From Fischerella thermalis PCC 7521 (GTDB lineage: Bacteria > Cyanobacteriota > Cyanobacteriia > Cyanobacteriales > Nostocaceae): 64,000 nt of DNA. Numbering within the stretch: the first letter of the stretch is position 1; every line of letters starts with the position of its first letter. The notes under the pieces were generated by a model that searched no databases, was not told the origin of the DNA, and was given only the letters and a program-made list of their open reading frames with translations. A program made the position numbers and the translations under genes. This document shows, piece by piece, positions 1-9,976 of this stretch. The stretch is taken from contig NZ_AJLL01000005.1 in assembly GCF_000317225.1 (NCBI RefSeq), positions 1 to 64,000 on the forward strand. The letters are read 5' to 3'.

Positions 1-33
1 AGCAAGGAGAGGAGCTGGAGGTGAGGTTTTTTC
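1..33. repeat. Dispersed repeat fragment (AAGGAGAGG...GGTGAGGTTTTT type)
   Basis: This short piece carries AAGGAGAGG followed about ten bases later by GGTGAGGTTTTTTC. The same arrangement occurs near 3574-3607, where it is part of a full hairpin, and in degenerate form near 63427-63445. The next bases (about 38-60) repeat the heptamer CTGCCTT. It looks like a non-coding dispersed repeat downstream of the last glycosyltransferase gene. Confidence 0.5.
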
Positions 34-57
34 AGGACTGCCTTCTGCCTTCTGCCT

Positions 58-1026
58 TCATGAAGCTTGCTGGGTTTTGGCTGATGATGTGAAGCTGTGA
101 TGAGACAGCCAAGTCTGCCAAGCCTGGGTGCGTCCTTGCATGGATGCTAGCCATTTCTGCCATGCTAGGGTTTTTTCTTTGGGCAGAAATCGTAATAACT
201 GTAGCAAACCAAAAGCTTTACGTGTGCCAACAAGTGTAGCCCAAAGTATGAATACTGCTAGCCTCAAAGGTGGTAAGTATTCTAACAGGGCTAGGGTTTC
301 ATTGTGGACGGCGTTTTTCCAGGCAAGGTGATTAAAGTTATTGCGCTGGTCTTCATCAAAGCGCTGGGCTGGGTAGTGATCTACAATGATCAGGGGATCG
401 TAGATGAGTTTCCAGCCTTGACTCCGCAATGCTAGGCTAAATGCCAATTCAAAGTGTACCTGCGCTCCTGTACCAAGCATACGTTCATCAAAGTGTAAAT
501 GAGCGATCGCATTACGACGATAGGCCATATTCACACCTTTGAGTACGTCTACTTCTCGCGCTGCACCGATACCTTTGTGGTGGTCGCCGATTACACGTCC
601 ATACCACTGTAATTTCCCTACTACTTTTGACTCGCCCTTGTAGATGAGTTCATTATTTACGTACACCAAATCCCGACCACCAACACCACCAATACGAGGA
701 TCACAAACAAAGTGGGCTTCTATCCGTGCCAACCAATCTGGATGGGGTGCAGCATCGTCATCGGTGATGGCGATTATATCTCCCCTGGCTGTATCTAAAC
801 CTACATTCATCGCGGCAACTACACCAGGGACTTTGACTGTTGCTGCTTCTAAGCTGAAGCCTTGGGGATGATAATCCTGGAGAAAAGACCAACTCTCGGT
901 ATCTGTGTCACGCACAACTACCACAACTTGTTCGGGTTTACGAGTTTGTTGCTCTAGTGCTTTCAGACACCGCGCCAAATCCTGGGGACGACGGTATGTA
1001 GGAATCATGACGCTGATTGTCATCAT
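58..1026 (-). CDS. Family 2 glycosyltransferase (polysaccharide locus)
   Basis: This 322-residue GT-A type glycosyltransferase probably adds one sugar from a nucleotide-sugar donor to the growing envelope polysaccharide on the inner face of the membrane. The N-terminus has the GT2 start (ISVMIPTYRR), and a metal-binding acidic motif (ITDDDAAPHPDW) lies near residue 90. A hydrophobic stretch near residues 250-275 may sit on the membrane. The start overlaps the stop of the upstream gene by four bases (ATGA), so translation is probably coupled. A second ATG follows immediately, so the exact start is uncertain by one codon. Donor and acceptor sugars cannot be read from the sequence. It is the last gene of the island seen here. 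Confidence 0.9.
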   Translation of the reverse strand: MMTISVMIPTYRRPQDLARCLKALEQQTRKPEQVVVVVRDTDTESWSFLQDYHPQGFSLEAATVKVPGVVAAMNVGLDTARGDIIAITDDDAAPHPDWLARIEAHFVCDPRIGGVGGRDLVYVNNELIYKGESKVVGKLQWYGRVIGDHHKGIGAAREVDVLKGVNMAYRRNAIAHLHFDERMLGTGAQVHFELAFSLALRSQGWKLIYDPLIIVDHYPAQRFDEDQRNNFNHLAWKNAVHNETLALLEYLPPLRLAVFILWATLVGTRKAFGLLQLLRFLPKEKTLAWQKWLASMQGRTQAWQTWLSHHSFTSSAKTQQAS

Positions 1027-2057
1027 GGACTGACACCTGCGCTAACTTTTGAAGAATTCTTGAGCCAACTTAACCAGCCTTTGATCATACCTTTTAACTT
1101 TAATTCCATATGATGTTGCCAATCAAACATCGGGCCAAGACCAAAGGAGCAAGCAAAAAGACGCAACCGCAATGCTGGTGAATCACCCAATTCTTTTAAC
1201 AAAGCAATCAGTTCTGCTCGTTCTGCGGTGGTGAAAATTGGAGAAAAACAAGCAGCAGCATGAATCAATGCCATTTTTTGCCGACATTTATCAATAACTT
1301 TGGTCTCCCAACCTCTTCTTTGAAAGGCAGGCATTAAGCTTTTGTTATAAATCCAAATATAAGCTTGCAGTTGATCACCTTTGCGCTTGGGACGTATTTT
1401 GTGGGTATCTGTCCAAACGCGGTACTCAGCTAAGATATCATCCGAGTAGACATTACCATAGCCAGCATCGGACATTCTCACGGCTAAATCATAGTCTTCG
1501 CTGTACTTGAGGCTACCATCGCCATAAAACCCTACTTCTCGCAAAGCTTCTGCTTTAAATATAAAAATGCTAGAAGCAGTCCGCAGACCCGAAACTGATG
1601 CTTGTAGTGCTTCATCCGCACTTTGAAACTCATGCTTTCTTGCGACTCTGCGGATGGTTCGTTTCTTTCCCCGTTCGTCAATTTCCTGAGTGGCGACATG
1701 ACCCCAGCCCGCTTCTGGATATTTCTGCATGAGAGCTACTAAAGTCTCTACATAACGAGGTGCGATCGCGTCATCTGAATCGAGGCGGATCACATAATCA
1801 GTTTTGGGCTGACTCAAAACCCAATTACAGTTCGGGGTCATTCCCAGATTTTCTGAATGACGATGATATCGAATTTGAGGAAATTGTTGACATAACTGTG
1901 CCATTACCTCTGGTGTATTATCAGTACTAGCGTTATCAGCAACCCAAACTTCTACATTTGGATAGGTTTGAGCTACGGCAGTACCTACAGACTCTAGCAG
2001 ATATTGAGCTTGGTTATAGGTAGGTATACAGATCGCAACTGATGGTAATTCTGGCAT
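1023..2057 (-). CDS. Family 2 glycosyltransferase (polysaccharide locus)
   Basis: This 344-residue GT2 enzyme has the nucleotide-binding start (SVAICIPTYNQAQYL) and the acidic metal motif VIRLDSDDAIAP near residue 95. The DSDD motif is typical of inverting GT-A transferases that use UDP- or dTDP-sugars. There is no clear membrane span. It is translationally coupled to the downstream GT2 gene through an ATGA overlap, and about 210 bases separate it from the upstream GT4 gene. Its position in the island indicates a role in polysaccharide repeat-unit assembly. Substrate is unknown. Confidence 0.9.
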   Translation of the reverse strand: MPELPSVAICIPTYNQAQYLLESVGTAVAQTYPNVEVWVADNASTDNTPEVMAQLCQQFPQIRYHRHSENLGMTPNCNWVLSQPKTDYVIRLDSDDAIAPRYVETLVALMQKYPEAGWGHVATQEIDERGKKRTIRRVARKHEFQSADEALQASVSGLRTASSIFIFKAEALREVGFYGDGSLKYSEDYDLAVRMSDAGYGNVYSDDILAEYRVWTDTHKIRPKRKGDQLQAYIWIYNKSLMPAFQRRGWETKVIDKCRQKMALIHAAACFSPIFTTAERAELIALLKELGDSPALRLRLFACSFGLGPMFDWQHHMELKLKGMIKGWLSWLKNSSKVSAGVSP

Positions 2058-2266
2058 TGCAATATGTTTTAAAAAGTAGAAGTGTATTAGCTAAAAGTAA
2101 AGAGGGTGAAAATAACTGCCTACCCCCTTAATAATCAAAAATCAACTGTTAAATCTTTCGTTTTTGTACCTTTTATGGTTCATTAATATAGATATCTTGT
2201 TGTTAGAAATATATCAAGTTAGTATTCATGTTCAACAGTGCTATTTCGCACTACTTTTTTTGATCT

Positions 2267-3421
2267 TTAAATTGATTTAACTAACTCTTCAAATAAATCT
2301 ACGTAACTCTTTGCCATTAACTGCCAACTATGTTGTTCAGCAATAGTCCGGGCTGCCTTACCCATTTGACTCCGCAAGGTGCGATCGCTCGTTAAAGATG
2401 ACAGTGCCTGTATTAAAGCTTCGGTATCATTAGGGTCTGATAGTACAATGCCCGCTTCTGGCTGTACCAATTCTGCTGCACCTGTAGTCACGGCAGTAAT
2501 TACAGGTAAACCGCAAGCCATAGCCTCAATCACTACTAGTCCAAAAGGATCATAGCGGGAAGGAAAGACCAGAAAATCCACTGCTCTCATCAACTCCGGG
2601 ACATCACGGCAAAGCCCGAGAAAATGCACTCGCTCATTTAACCCCAGAGATGCCGCCATTTGCAAATAGGGGCTACCTTCAGTAATTCCCGCAACTGCCA
2701 AATGTAAATTTGGTACTTTGACTAAGGCATGTAAGACCGTATCCAGATTTTTACGAGGAATTCTAATATCCCCAGCAAACAGCGCCAAAGGCACATCTTG
2801 GGGGAGGTTCCATTTTTGGCGATCGCTTACTCCGGGTGAAAATTCTTGCAGATCAACGCCATTGACGATGACTTGCAAGCGTTCTGGTGGTACACCAATT
2901 TCCAACAAATCCTTGCCGACTTTATCAGAGACTGCTACAACTACCTGCGCTTGCTGGAAAGCTGATTTTTCCCAACGTGCATTCATCACTGTGTATAGCC
3001 ATTGGTAAAAATCGTATACAACTGAACGTGGATTTAATATATTCTTCGCAGACTTAGGCATAGTTCCCATACTGGAGAATTTCAGCCAAGAACTATGCAC
3101 AAAATGCACTGCATTCACATCAGTGGGAACCGTTGTAATTGCACCATTGGCTTTGACTAAATCAAACTCAGACCGATGTTGACGCAGCCAATTAGCACTC
3201 CGCCAAGAGAAAATCATATTGCGAAGAATTTCTGTCGGCCAGCCTTTGACTGGAACACAAATCCATCTCACTTGGCTATGCTGCTGTAACGATGATGCCA
3301 CTTCACTGGCTACTAGAGTCACATGATAACCCCGACGAATTGCTTCCCAGACAACTTCATAGTTGACCCGACCTTGACCATTACCTTTAACAACATTGTG
3401 GGTAACAATGCAAAGTTTCAC
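2267..3421 (-). CDS. Family 4 glycosyltransferase
   Basis: This 384-residue protein has the two-domain GT-B layout of retaining GT4 enzymes. The N-terminal domain starts MKLCIVTHNVV and includes a glycine-rich loop (GNGQGRVNYE). The C-terminal domain has the acceptor/donor signature VNGVDLQEFSP and the nucleotide-sugar binding E-x7-E region (FGLVVIEAMACGLPV). No signal peptide or membrane helix is evident, so it is probably cytoplasmic or peripheral. About 230 bases with a dispersed hairpin repeat separate it from the upstream gene. A role in polysaccharide assembly is inferred from the neighbours. The sugar cannot be predicted. Confidence 0.9.
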   Translation of the reverse strand: MKLCIVTHNVVKGNGQGRVNYEVVWEAIRRGYHVTLVASEVASSLQQHSQVRWICVPVKGWPTEILRNMIFSWRSANWLRQHRSEFDLVKANGAITTVPTDVNAVHFVHSSWLKFSSMGTMPKSAKNILNPRSVVYDFYQWLYTVMNARWEKSAFQQAQVVVAVSDKVGKDLLEIGVPPERLQVIVNGVDLQEFSPGVSDRQKWNLPQDVPLALFAGDIRIPRKNLDTVLHALVKVPNLHLAVAGITEGSPYLQMAASLGLNERVHFLGLCRDVPELMRAVDFLVFPSRYDPFGLVVIEAMACGLPVITAVTTGAAELVQPEAGIVLSDPNDTEALIQALSSLTSDRTLRSQMGKAARTIAEQHSWQLMAKSYVDLFEELVKSI

Positions 3422-3560
3422 GATGTTTAACTATCCTCTAAAATTGAGTTATAAAAATATATCAATGCATCAATTTTTTCTTTATTTGAAACTCAGAAAT
3501 ATATTTAGGATTTTCCTTATGCCTTATGAGTTGAAAGTCACCTCACCGCAGCTACATCAT

Positions 3561-3607
3561 CCCTCTCCTTAGTAAGGAGAGGGGCTGTTCTTGTGAGGTT
3601 TTTCATG
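3561..3607. repeat. Dispersed hairpin repeat
   Basis: CCCTCTCCTT at 3561-3570 pairs perfectly with AAGGAGAGGG at 3574-3583 across a three-base loop, and is followed by GTGAGGTTTTTC. Fragments of the same family occur at 1-33 and near 63427. It sits in the 231-base gap between two glycosyltransferase genes. A terminator function is possible but a clear U-run on the minus strand is missing. Confidence 0.6.
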
Positions 3608-3652
3608 ATGACGGTGAAATTTTGTTCATTGGGACTGCCTTCTTGATAATTT

Positions 3653-4537
3653 TCAAGTTCCAGATGGTAGTAATAATCTTTGAATATGAGAACGACGCAC
3701 AATTTCTGGCCAAGCATGAATAGCTTTATGTTCTAACAAGTACTTTGACATTTGTAAAAAGTATATAAATAGAAAAGCTATTAATTTTAAAGGGTTGGGG
3801 AACAAATCTTTATAGCGTTTGATGCCAATATAAAGTCGAGCTGCTTCGACATATAAATCATAATTGTTAATTCCACCAATACCAGCAGCAATTGTACCGC
3901 TTGCTAAAACGCTTTCTACTGGATTAATATTTGCCTGTAATTCTGGACAATATAAAATCTTGTAACCACGCTTAATTGCTCGCAAAGCAAGTTCAGCATC
4001 TTCGTAACCAAAAAAGATATTTTCATCCCACTGTTCTTGGGTAAAAAATTGTCTGGGGAATAAAGTTGCGTGAATAACTACGGTTTGAGGAGTATCATGG
4101 GTGGGTAAAAAATGCCCTTGGAATGTGAGTCTAGCTGGAAAAAATTGGACGTATTCGTTTTTACTAGTACCTGTTAAGATAGCTAGATTTTTATCTTCTG
4201 TTGGCATTTGGGAATATCTTGCGATCGCCAAACTAAAAAAGTCTGGTTGTACCAAAATATCATCATCAACAAAAGCAACAAAGTCAGTTTCCGATTCTGG
4301 AATGGCATTCACTGCATTGTTGCGGTTGGCACAAACACCACGACGAGGCCCTTGGATATAAGTTGTACCTGGATATTTCTGCACTACTTGGTAATTTGCC
4401 TGTTGTACTTCAGGATCAGTAGAATCGTCAGAAACGACTACCATATGGGGTTTAATTTGAGAATTCCACAGTGCTTGTAGGCAAATATCCAATGATTCTG
4501 TGCGATTTCTAGTTGTGACGCAAGCGGAAACTCGCAT
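3653..4537 (-). CDS. Family 2 glycosyltransferase (polysaccharide locus)
   Basis: This 294-residue GT2 enzyme opens with MRVSACVTTRNRTESL and has the metal motif VAFVDDDILVQPDFF near residue 90. The segment YEDAELALRAIKRGYK near residues 175-190 matches the acceptor-side ED motif of GT2 enzymes. A hydrophobic segment (LIAFLFIYFLQMSKYLL) near residues 250-270 may be a membrane anchor. Gaps to its neighbours are 75 and 231 bases. Sugar specificity is unknown. Confidence 0.88.
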   Translation of the reverse strand: MRVSACVTTRNRTESLDICLQALWNSQIKPHMVVVSDDSTDPEVQQANYQVVQKYPGTTYIQGPRRGVCANRNNAVNAIPESETDFVAFVDDDILVQPDFFSLAIARYSQMPTEDKNLAILTGTSKNEYVQFFPARLTFQGHFLPTHDTPQTVVIHATLFPRQFFTQEQWDENIFFGYEDAELALRAIKRGYKILYCPELQANINPVESVLASGTIAAGIGGINNYDLYVEAARLYIGIKRYKDLFPNPLKLIAFLFIYFLQMSKYLLEHKAIHAWPEIVRRSHIQRLLLPSGT

Positions 4538-4612
4538 TTATTTTACCTCTATATATAGTAAGTAGCTGGATGTTTTAGATATACAAATAGCTGAATATAT
4601 TTCCGTATTTTT

Positions 4613-5587
4613 TTAAAATTTAGCGGCTATTTTCGGAGGAGTAAAACTCAGCATTAATGCAGCTATAGTCCGTAAATTTAGCTGTTGGCGCAAGGAACGC
4701 CAAAGATATGGACGTGCTTGTTTAGTTTGTTCAGATCGCATTAAGCCAATTCCTAAACTTGTGCTGACTTTTACCCATTGCTGTTGAAAATAGGTTTTAA
4801 ATTCTTGGAGATTTTCATCTTGCATAAATATCTCTAAGCAGAACATATCTGCCTGAGATTTACGGATTTTTGCTTGGTAATTAAGTCTACCGCTTTGCAT
4901 TGTTTCTGTTTGATCGTGTCTGCGGTATCTGGTTAATTTTTGAGGATAATAATAGGCTCCCATACCTGTACGGCAACACAAATAAGTTAAATAAACATCC
5001 CATGAGCCACCTACTTCTGGAGGAATACTATCCCAATCTATGACATCTTTACGAATGACAGCAGCCATTGCTGAAGCTACTGCTTGATCTACTAAACCAA
5101 GTTTATAAAAAGGTTGGTAAATACCTTCGGGTAGCTCAGCCCGTTTAAATAATTGCGAACAATGTTCTGTCAGTTCATAATCAATGGTGCCATCAGCATT
5201 AATCACATAATGGTCACAAAAAGCTAGGACTAAATTAGGATTTGCTTCTAATGGAGGAACAAGTTTTGCTAAGAAATCTTCTTCCCATAAATCGTCATCA
5301 AGCAAAGCTGCGACATACTTTCCCCGTGCCATTTTAAAAGCTTTAATGGTGTTAGGGAGCATACCTAAGTTGGTTTCATTGCGGGAGAAACGGATGCGTG
5401 GGTCATTAAATGATTCCACAATTGCTTGGGGATTTTCCGGACTGCAATTGTCAGAAACAATGATTTCAATATTTTGATAGGTTTGGCTGATAGCACTTTT
5501 GAGAGCTTGTTTTAAGTAATCTGGACGGTTGTAGGTTGGGGTAATAATGCTTACTAGGGGAGTTTGTGATTGAGAATTGATATTCAT
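4613..5587 (-). CDS. Family 2 glycosyltransferase (polysaccharide locus)
   Basis: This 324-residue GT2 enzyme has the start SQTPLVSIITPTYNRPDYL and the acidic motif AALLDDDLWEEDF near residue 95. The C-terminal third is helical and lacks a convincing membrane span. The start ATG lies at 5587. A longer antisense-frame reading (5466-5864) overlaps this start and shows no recognisable domain, so it was not accepted. The enzyme probably transfers one sugar of the polysaccharide repeat. Donor is unknown. Confidence 0.88.
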   Translation of the reverse strand: MNINSQSQTPLVSIITPTYNRPDYLKQALKSAISQTYQNIEIIVSDNCSPENPQAIVESFNDPRIRFSRNETNLGMLPNTIKAFKMARGKYVAALLDDDLWEEDFLAKLVPPLEANPNLVLAFCDHYVINADGTIDYELTEHCSQLFKRAELPEGIYQPFYKLGLVDQAVASAMAAVIRKDVIDWDSIPPEVGGSWDVYLTYLCCRTGMGAYYYPQKLTRYRRHDQTETMQSGRLNYQAKIRKSQADMFCLEIFMQDENLQEFKTYFQQQWVKVSTSLGIGLMRSEQTKQARPYLWRSLRQQLNLRTIAALMLSFTPPKIAAKF

Positions 5588-5965
5588 TGTTTTTACTATG
5601 TATGCAATTAAGTATCAGGTGTGGTTTTTCGTAATATAAAAGCGTACTATTTAATAAGAATAAGCGAGAAGCCGATCGCACAACTCGAAAAGATTGACTG
5701 TAGGTGAGGGCTGCTTGAATTTGAGCGATCGCTTGTATGTTGGAACCATTACTGACCAGAGGGGGCGTGTGAGATTGGTTGCGAGCGGTAAGATTCTGGG
5801 ACGATAGGGATTTGGTTCGTTGGACATAGAATGGAAGATTTGCTGAAGGGTTGTGTGTGAGCAAGCTACGAACTACTGGTGTCCCTGGTAAATATTACTT
5901 AAGTATCTTTCGTGAATAGTCTGATGGTAGTTTTACCTGTGCTGTTTATACAGTATCTTAAACTA
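5588..5965. other. Intergenic gap between two glycosyltransferase genes
   Basis: This 378-base gap has two HIP1-like GCGATCGC or near sites (around 5673 and 5724) but no gene I can support. An open frame on the minus strand (5466-5864) crosses it, but it is rich in Ser, Asn, Leu and Gln, overlaps the next gene, and shows no family resemblance. Confidence 0.5.
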
Positions 5966-6937
5966 CTAAGCTGATAAATTTTCTAACTGGGGCGGACGCA
6001 TTAAAAAGCCCATACTTTTGAGTAGAAATCTGAAAAGAAAGTACACTCGCTCTGTGGGAGTGTAGAAAGGATAGCGCATTATTATACCAGAAATTGCCAG
6101 CATTTCCTGCGTATTCCATTTACCTCGCCAGTAATAAAGGCTACGTCGGTAGTCAAGATTCCGCATTAGGTCTACTCTAGCAGGGTAATTTATACGCTCT
6201 AAAAAGGCATTTACCCCTTGGTTTGTGGTCTCCATCGCTGCTTGCCAACTAGCTTGTTCTTCACTAGTTAACACCGGATTTTGCTGGCTGGCGTGATAGT
6301 TTTTACCGTGTAGGCGGTAACTACCTAATACTTCTTTAAGGTATTGAATTTTACCTAAAAAAGCAGTGCAATAAACAAGACAGCCATCAGCCCACAATCG
6401 CCAAGTTTTTGTGTCGATTGGCATTACTTTTGCTAAAGCACTGCGGCGGTAAGCTAAGGCAGAAGTGGGAGGATAGAACCAAGCATTACCTGTATCCAGG
6501 ATCAATTTTGCTAATTCTATGTTGGGTACTCGACCTCTAGTATAATTTGTATCTAGTAATTTGTCTTGAGCATCGATACTTTCCAATTGATGCATGACAC
6601 CAACTGTATTTGAGTCTTGGAATGCTTCGACAATGCGTTGTAATTTGTTGGGCTTCCAAACATCGTCAGCATCTAAAAAGGCAATGATCTCACCTTTTGC
6701 TGCTGCAAATCCCGTGTTAAATGCAGCACCTTGTCCTTGGTTTTCCTGAAAAATACCTTTGACTTGATGTGGCGATCGCTGTTCGTATTGGTTGATGACA
6801 TCACGGCTATTATCTTGAGAACCGTCATCAACCACGATAATTTCAAAGTTTGTGTAACTTTGTGCCAAGACCGATTCTATGGCCGCAGATAGGTAGCGAG
6901 CATAGTTGTAGTTAGAAATAATTACGGAAACTAACAT
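5966..6937 (-). CDS. Family 2 glycosyltransferase (polysaccharide locus)
   Basis: This 323-residue protein is a GT2 transferase with the N-terminal motif VSVIISNYNYARYL, a first acidic pair in IIVVDDGSQDNS (near residue 40) and the DxD-type motif IAFLDADDVWKP near residue 90. It has no clear transmembrane helix. It lies 197 bases downstream of the methyltransferase gene. It is one of five GT2 genes in a row interleaved with one GT4, which suggests a repeat unit of several sugars. Specificity cannot be assigned. Confidence 0.9.
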   Translation of the reverse strand: MLVSVIISNYNYARYLSAAIESVLAQSYTNFEIIVVDDGSQDNSRDVINQYEQRSPHQVKGIFQENQGQGAAFNTGFAAAKGEIIAFLDADDVWKPNKLQRIVEAFQDSNTVGVMHQLESIDAQDKLLDTNYTRGRVPNIELAKLILDTGNAWFYPPTSALAYRRSALAKVMPIDTKTWRLWADGCLVYCTAFLGKIQYLKEVLGSYRLHGKNYHASQQNPVLTSEEQASWQAAMETTNQGVNAFLERINYPARVDLMRNLDYRRSLYYWRGKWNTQEMLAISGIIMRYPFYTPTERVYFLFRFLLKSMGFLMRPPQLENLSA

Positions 6938-7134
6938 TTTAGTTGTATAAATTTAGAGTTTAAAGTTTATAGATGGGTTAATTTGTTAGCAAAATTTTCA
7001 GGAGCAGTGAAGCTTTATTTATCAGTAGAGTCAGTATCTAGCCAACTCTACTTGCTTGAGCAAATGTCAATATAGGCACTTCTTTTTTACATCAAGCCTC
7101 CTGAAATTTACAGGAGGTTTGAGCAAGTCCTGTT

Positions 7135-7962
7135 TTAGCAGCTTTGGGAAAGCGGTTTTCTCAACACAAAAAGATTGCTGTGTGCTAGCGAGGGAACGCG
7201 CTTAAGCAAATGATCAAAGAAGTTAAAAGGCCAGCGCAATAATTTGGGATAGTTGTATCCAGTGATTGATACACACTCATAATTATGCTGTGCGAATAGA
7301 TACAACCATTCACGATTCACGCTGACGCGTAGATGCTTGCAGTCTACTGCTGGGTCAAGAGAAGTCCGAAAAGAAACTGAAGCAATATTAGCAGGAACTT
7401 TACCAAATAACAGACGAAGACGATTCCACCACCAAGCGATGTTAGGAGTAGTAATCAGCAAATATCCACCTGGACGAAGTACACGCCGCAATTCTTGTAA
7501 AAATACGTCAGTGTCCATTAAGTGTTCAATAATGTCACCAGCAATGATCACATCAAAGAAGTTATCTTCTACAGGACAAGCGGACTCTCCACTCACCCAA
7601 ACATGGGTAAGGATACCGGCTCTTTTCGCTACCTCTAAGGGTGCTTCGGAAATCTCAAAGCCGTGCATTTCGCTAATCTCGCCAGCTTGGGCTTTGTAGT
7701 AGGCTGCTTGACCGCCGGTACGACACCCAATATCTGCTACCCGTTTGCGGTTGGGTATTTGCTTGAGTGTTTCGATCAGTAAGGAGATTTTTTGACTAGC
7801 CCATTCAAATTGTTCGTGTTCTTCCTCATCAGACATCTCCTTGCTGTATTCGATCGCATTTGCTCCCAAATGGCCAGCAGCGATACTGGTTTGCAAGAGA
7901 GTTTGTGTTTGGGAGTCAGGATTTTCTAATTGAGAAGTTTGAGTTGTAGATAGTTGCTCCAT
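7135..7962 (-). CDS. Class I SAM-dependent methyltransferase
   Basis: This 275-residue protein has a class I SAM-binding fold. Motif I is VADIGCRTGG (near residue 75), the acidic loop is MHGFEISEAPL, and the post-motif region FFDVIIAGDIIEHLMDTD is followed by LRPGGYLLITTPN. It probably methylates a sugar or lipid-linked intermediate, because it lies 41 bases downstream of the HepA-like exporter and upstream of a row of glycosyltransferases. Motif I has GCRTGG where GCGTG is more usual, which is within family variation. Substrate is not predictable. No signal peptide is seen. Confidence 0.85.
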   Translation of the reverse strand: MEQLSTTQTSQLENPDSQTQTLLQTSIAAGHLGANAIEYSKEMSDEEEHEQFEWASQKISLLIETLKQIPNRKRVADIGCRTGGQAAYYKAQAGEISEMHGFEISEAPLEVAKRAGILTHVWVSGESACPVEDNFFDVIIAGDIIEHLMDTDVFLQELRRVLRPGGYLLITTPNIAWWWNRLRLLFGKVPANIASVSFRTSLDPAVDCKHLRVSVNREWLYLFAQHNYECVSITGYNYPKLLRWPFNFFDHLLKRVPSLAHSNLFVLRKPLSQSC

Positions 7963-8003
7963 ATAGGGATTGATATAAATAGCAGCGATTTACTAAATTC
8001 AGA

Positions 8004-9851
8004 CTAAGTTGTAGAGCTACCCTGATTAGACTCGTACTGAGCCTGGTGATATTTCCAGAGTTTACCACGTTGCTCGAGTAAATCTTGATACTTGCCTTGT
8101 TCTACAATTCGACCATGTTCTAGTACGACTACTTTATCTGCTTTGGCGATTGTAGAAAGGCGGTGAGCGATCGCAATCACTGTTCGACCCGCAGAAAGTT
8201 TTTCCAGAGATTCTTGAATTAACCTCTCTGTTACTGAATCTAAAGCGCTTGTGGCTTCATCTAAAATAAGGATTTGGGGATTGCGTAATAAGGCTCTGGC
8301 TATGGCAATTCGTTGTCTTTGTCCTCCAGATAACCGCACACCGCGATCGCCTAACACTGTATCAAAACCTTCGGGCATTTCTTCGATAAATTCAAGTGCA
8401 TTGGCTAAACGTGCGGCTTCTCGAATTTCTGCTTCGGTTGCTCTTGGTGTACCGTAGGCAATATTGTTGCGGATAGAGGTATTAAAAATAAATGTATCTT
8501 GACTGACTACGGCCATTTTGCGTCGCCAAGAATCAATTTCAAATTCTCGTACATCAACTCCATCGACCAAAACCTTTCCTTCTGTAGGATCGTGGAAGCG
8601 AGGGATTAAATCAGCTAGAGTTGATTTTCCTGCACCGGTAGATCCAACCAGCGCTGTCATTTTGCCTTTTTCGATGGAAAGTGTGATGTTATGTAAGACT
8701 AAATTCTCGCGATCGTAGCCAAAATCTACCGAGACTACATCTATCCCTCTTTGCAACTCCCGAAACTCAATTTTGCCATTTTGAAAATAAACTTTATCAT
8801 CAGGTTTAAGCAAATTTTGAATATTATCTATTGCTCCTCCCTGACTACTGATAAAAGCTGTCGTTCCATTTAAATCTTGAATAATAGGGATAATCCGAAA
8901 TAGCACAAAGAAAAATGTCAATAGTTCACCAATTTGCATGAAGCCACTGGTAACGACAAAAATAATCATGCTCACCATGATCATTGTCGATGAAGCTTCT
9001 GCTATTGGTTTCGGAATATTAGAAATTAAAAAGTTTTTTTTCCACGCTTTGACGACGTTTTCACTAGCTTGATAATATCTCTTGCGCTCAAAGTCTTGAG
9101 TCGAAGATGCCTGAACTGTGCGGATACCGTTGATAAATTCTAAGGCAATTGAAGTAAATTTACTGTTAGCAATAGAAATACCAAAACTAATTTCTCTAAT
9201 TCGTTTGTTCAGTGTGGAAATAGCAACTCCTATGAGACTAAATAATAGAAAGGAAACAACTGTTAATTGCCACGATAAGACAAACAGCGATATAGAATAA
9301 ATAAGTAGAGTTAAAGCTCTGGTGGTTAGAAAAGCTAGACCTCCAAAAATCTGTCTCACTCTTAAAATTTCAGTAGTCAGAACATCAATTAATTCACCGG
9401 ATCGCTTTTTAGCAAAATATACTAAGCTTTGAGCTTGTAATTGCTCAAAAATGCGCTTACATAAGTTATCTGCCAAATGAACTTCACAAAACTGGTTGCA
9501 AATCTGGGCAGTGTAGCTTAAGAAAATACGTATAAAAGTAGTAACGATGATTAATGCTGATATTCTATACAGTCGTTCTGTTGCAGAAGCGTTTACTCCT
9601 AAAATAGAGACATCAAACCATTGAATACCTGTTCTTACAGGCTCGGCATCTGGGCTTGTTAAACTTTGTAGAAAAGCAAGTAAAAAACCCAAACCGAAAC
9701 CTTCAAAAGTTGCTGCCAAAAACGAAAAAACTAAAGCAGCAATTACAAGCCGTCGGAAATGTTTAAACTCTCGTAAAATGAAGCGATTATTTTTCCAAAA
9801 ACTGGTAGCTTGAACTAACCTACGGGTTAACAGAGATATTTGTCGGGGCAT
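8004..9851 (-). CDS. hepA: HepA-type ABC transporter (heterocyst envelope polysaccharide export)
   Basis: This 615-residue half-transporter has an N-terminal membrane domain of about six helices (residues 30-330) and a C-terminal nucleotide-binding domain. The latter has Walker A (GSTGAGKST), the signature LSGGQRQRIAIARALL, Walker B (ILILDEATSALD) and the switch histidine (IAIAHRLST). It belongs to the MsbA/lipid-flippase-like exporter group. The length and the position directly after a HepC-type gene match hepA of Anabaena PCC 7120, whose product is needed for the heterocyst polysaccharide layer. The symbol rests on that synteny and resemblance. A dimer in the cytoplasmic membrane exporting glycan or lipid-linked glycan is expected. 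Confidence 0.85.
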   Translation of the reverse strand: MPRQISLLTRRLVQATSFWKNNRFILREFKHFRRLVIAALVFSFLAATFEGFGLGFLLAFLQSLTSPDAEPVRTGIQWFDVSILGVNASATERLYRISALIIVTTFIRIFLSYTAQICNQFCEVHLADNLCKRIFEQLQAQSLVYFAKKRSGELIDVLTTEILRVRQIFGGLAFLTTRALTLLIYSISLFVLSWQLTVVSFLLFSLIGVAISTLNKRIREISFGISIANSKFTSIALEFINGIRTVQASSTQDFERKRYYQASENVVKAWKKNFLISNIPKPIAEASSTMIMVSMIIFVVTSGFMQIGELLTFFFVLFRIIPIIQDLNGTTAFISSQGGAIDNIQNLLKPDDKVYFQNGKIEFRELQRGIDVVSVDFGYDRENLVLHNITLSIEKGKMTALVGSTGAGKSTLADLIPRFHDPTEGKVLVDGVDVREFEIDSWRRKMAVVSQDTFIFNTSIRNNIAYGTPRATEAEIREAARLANALEFIEEMPEGFDTVLGDRGVRLSGGQRQRIAIARALLRNPQILILDEATSALDSVTERLIQESLEKLSAGRTVIAIAHRLSTIAKADKVVVLEHGRIVEQGKYQDLLEQRGKLWKYHQAQYESNQGSSTT

Positions 9852-9976
9852 AATTTTCTATAAAAGTTCGGGATAGTAGCACATACACATTACGTTTGTA
9901 GCACTTAAGCATGAAGCAACTATCAAGCAGACGAAGAATACAGACAAAGTCTATATCATTTTTCACTTAGTTCTAG

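Noticed and set aside
5466-5864. 132-codon open frame on the minus strand
   Set aside because: It overlaps the start of a clear glycosyltransferase in another phase, is Ser/Asn/Leu-rich and shows no family features.
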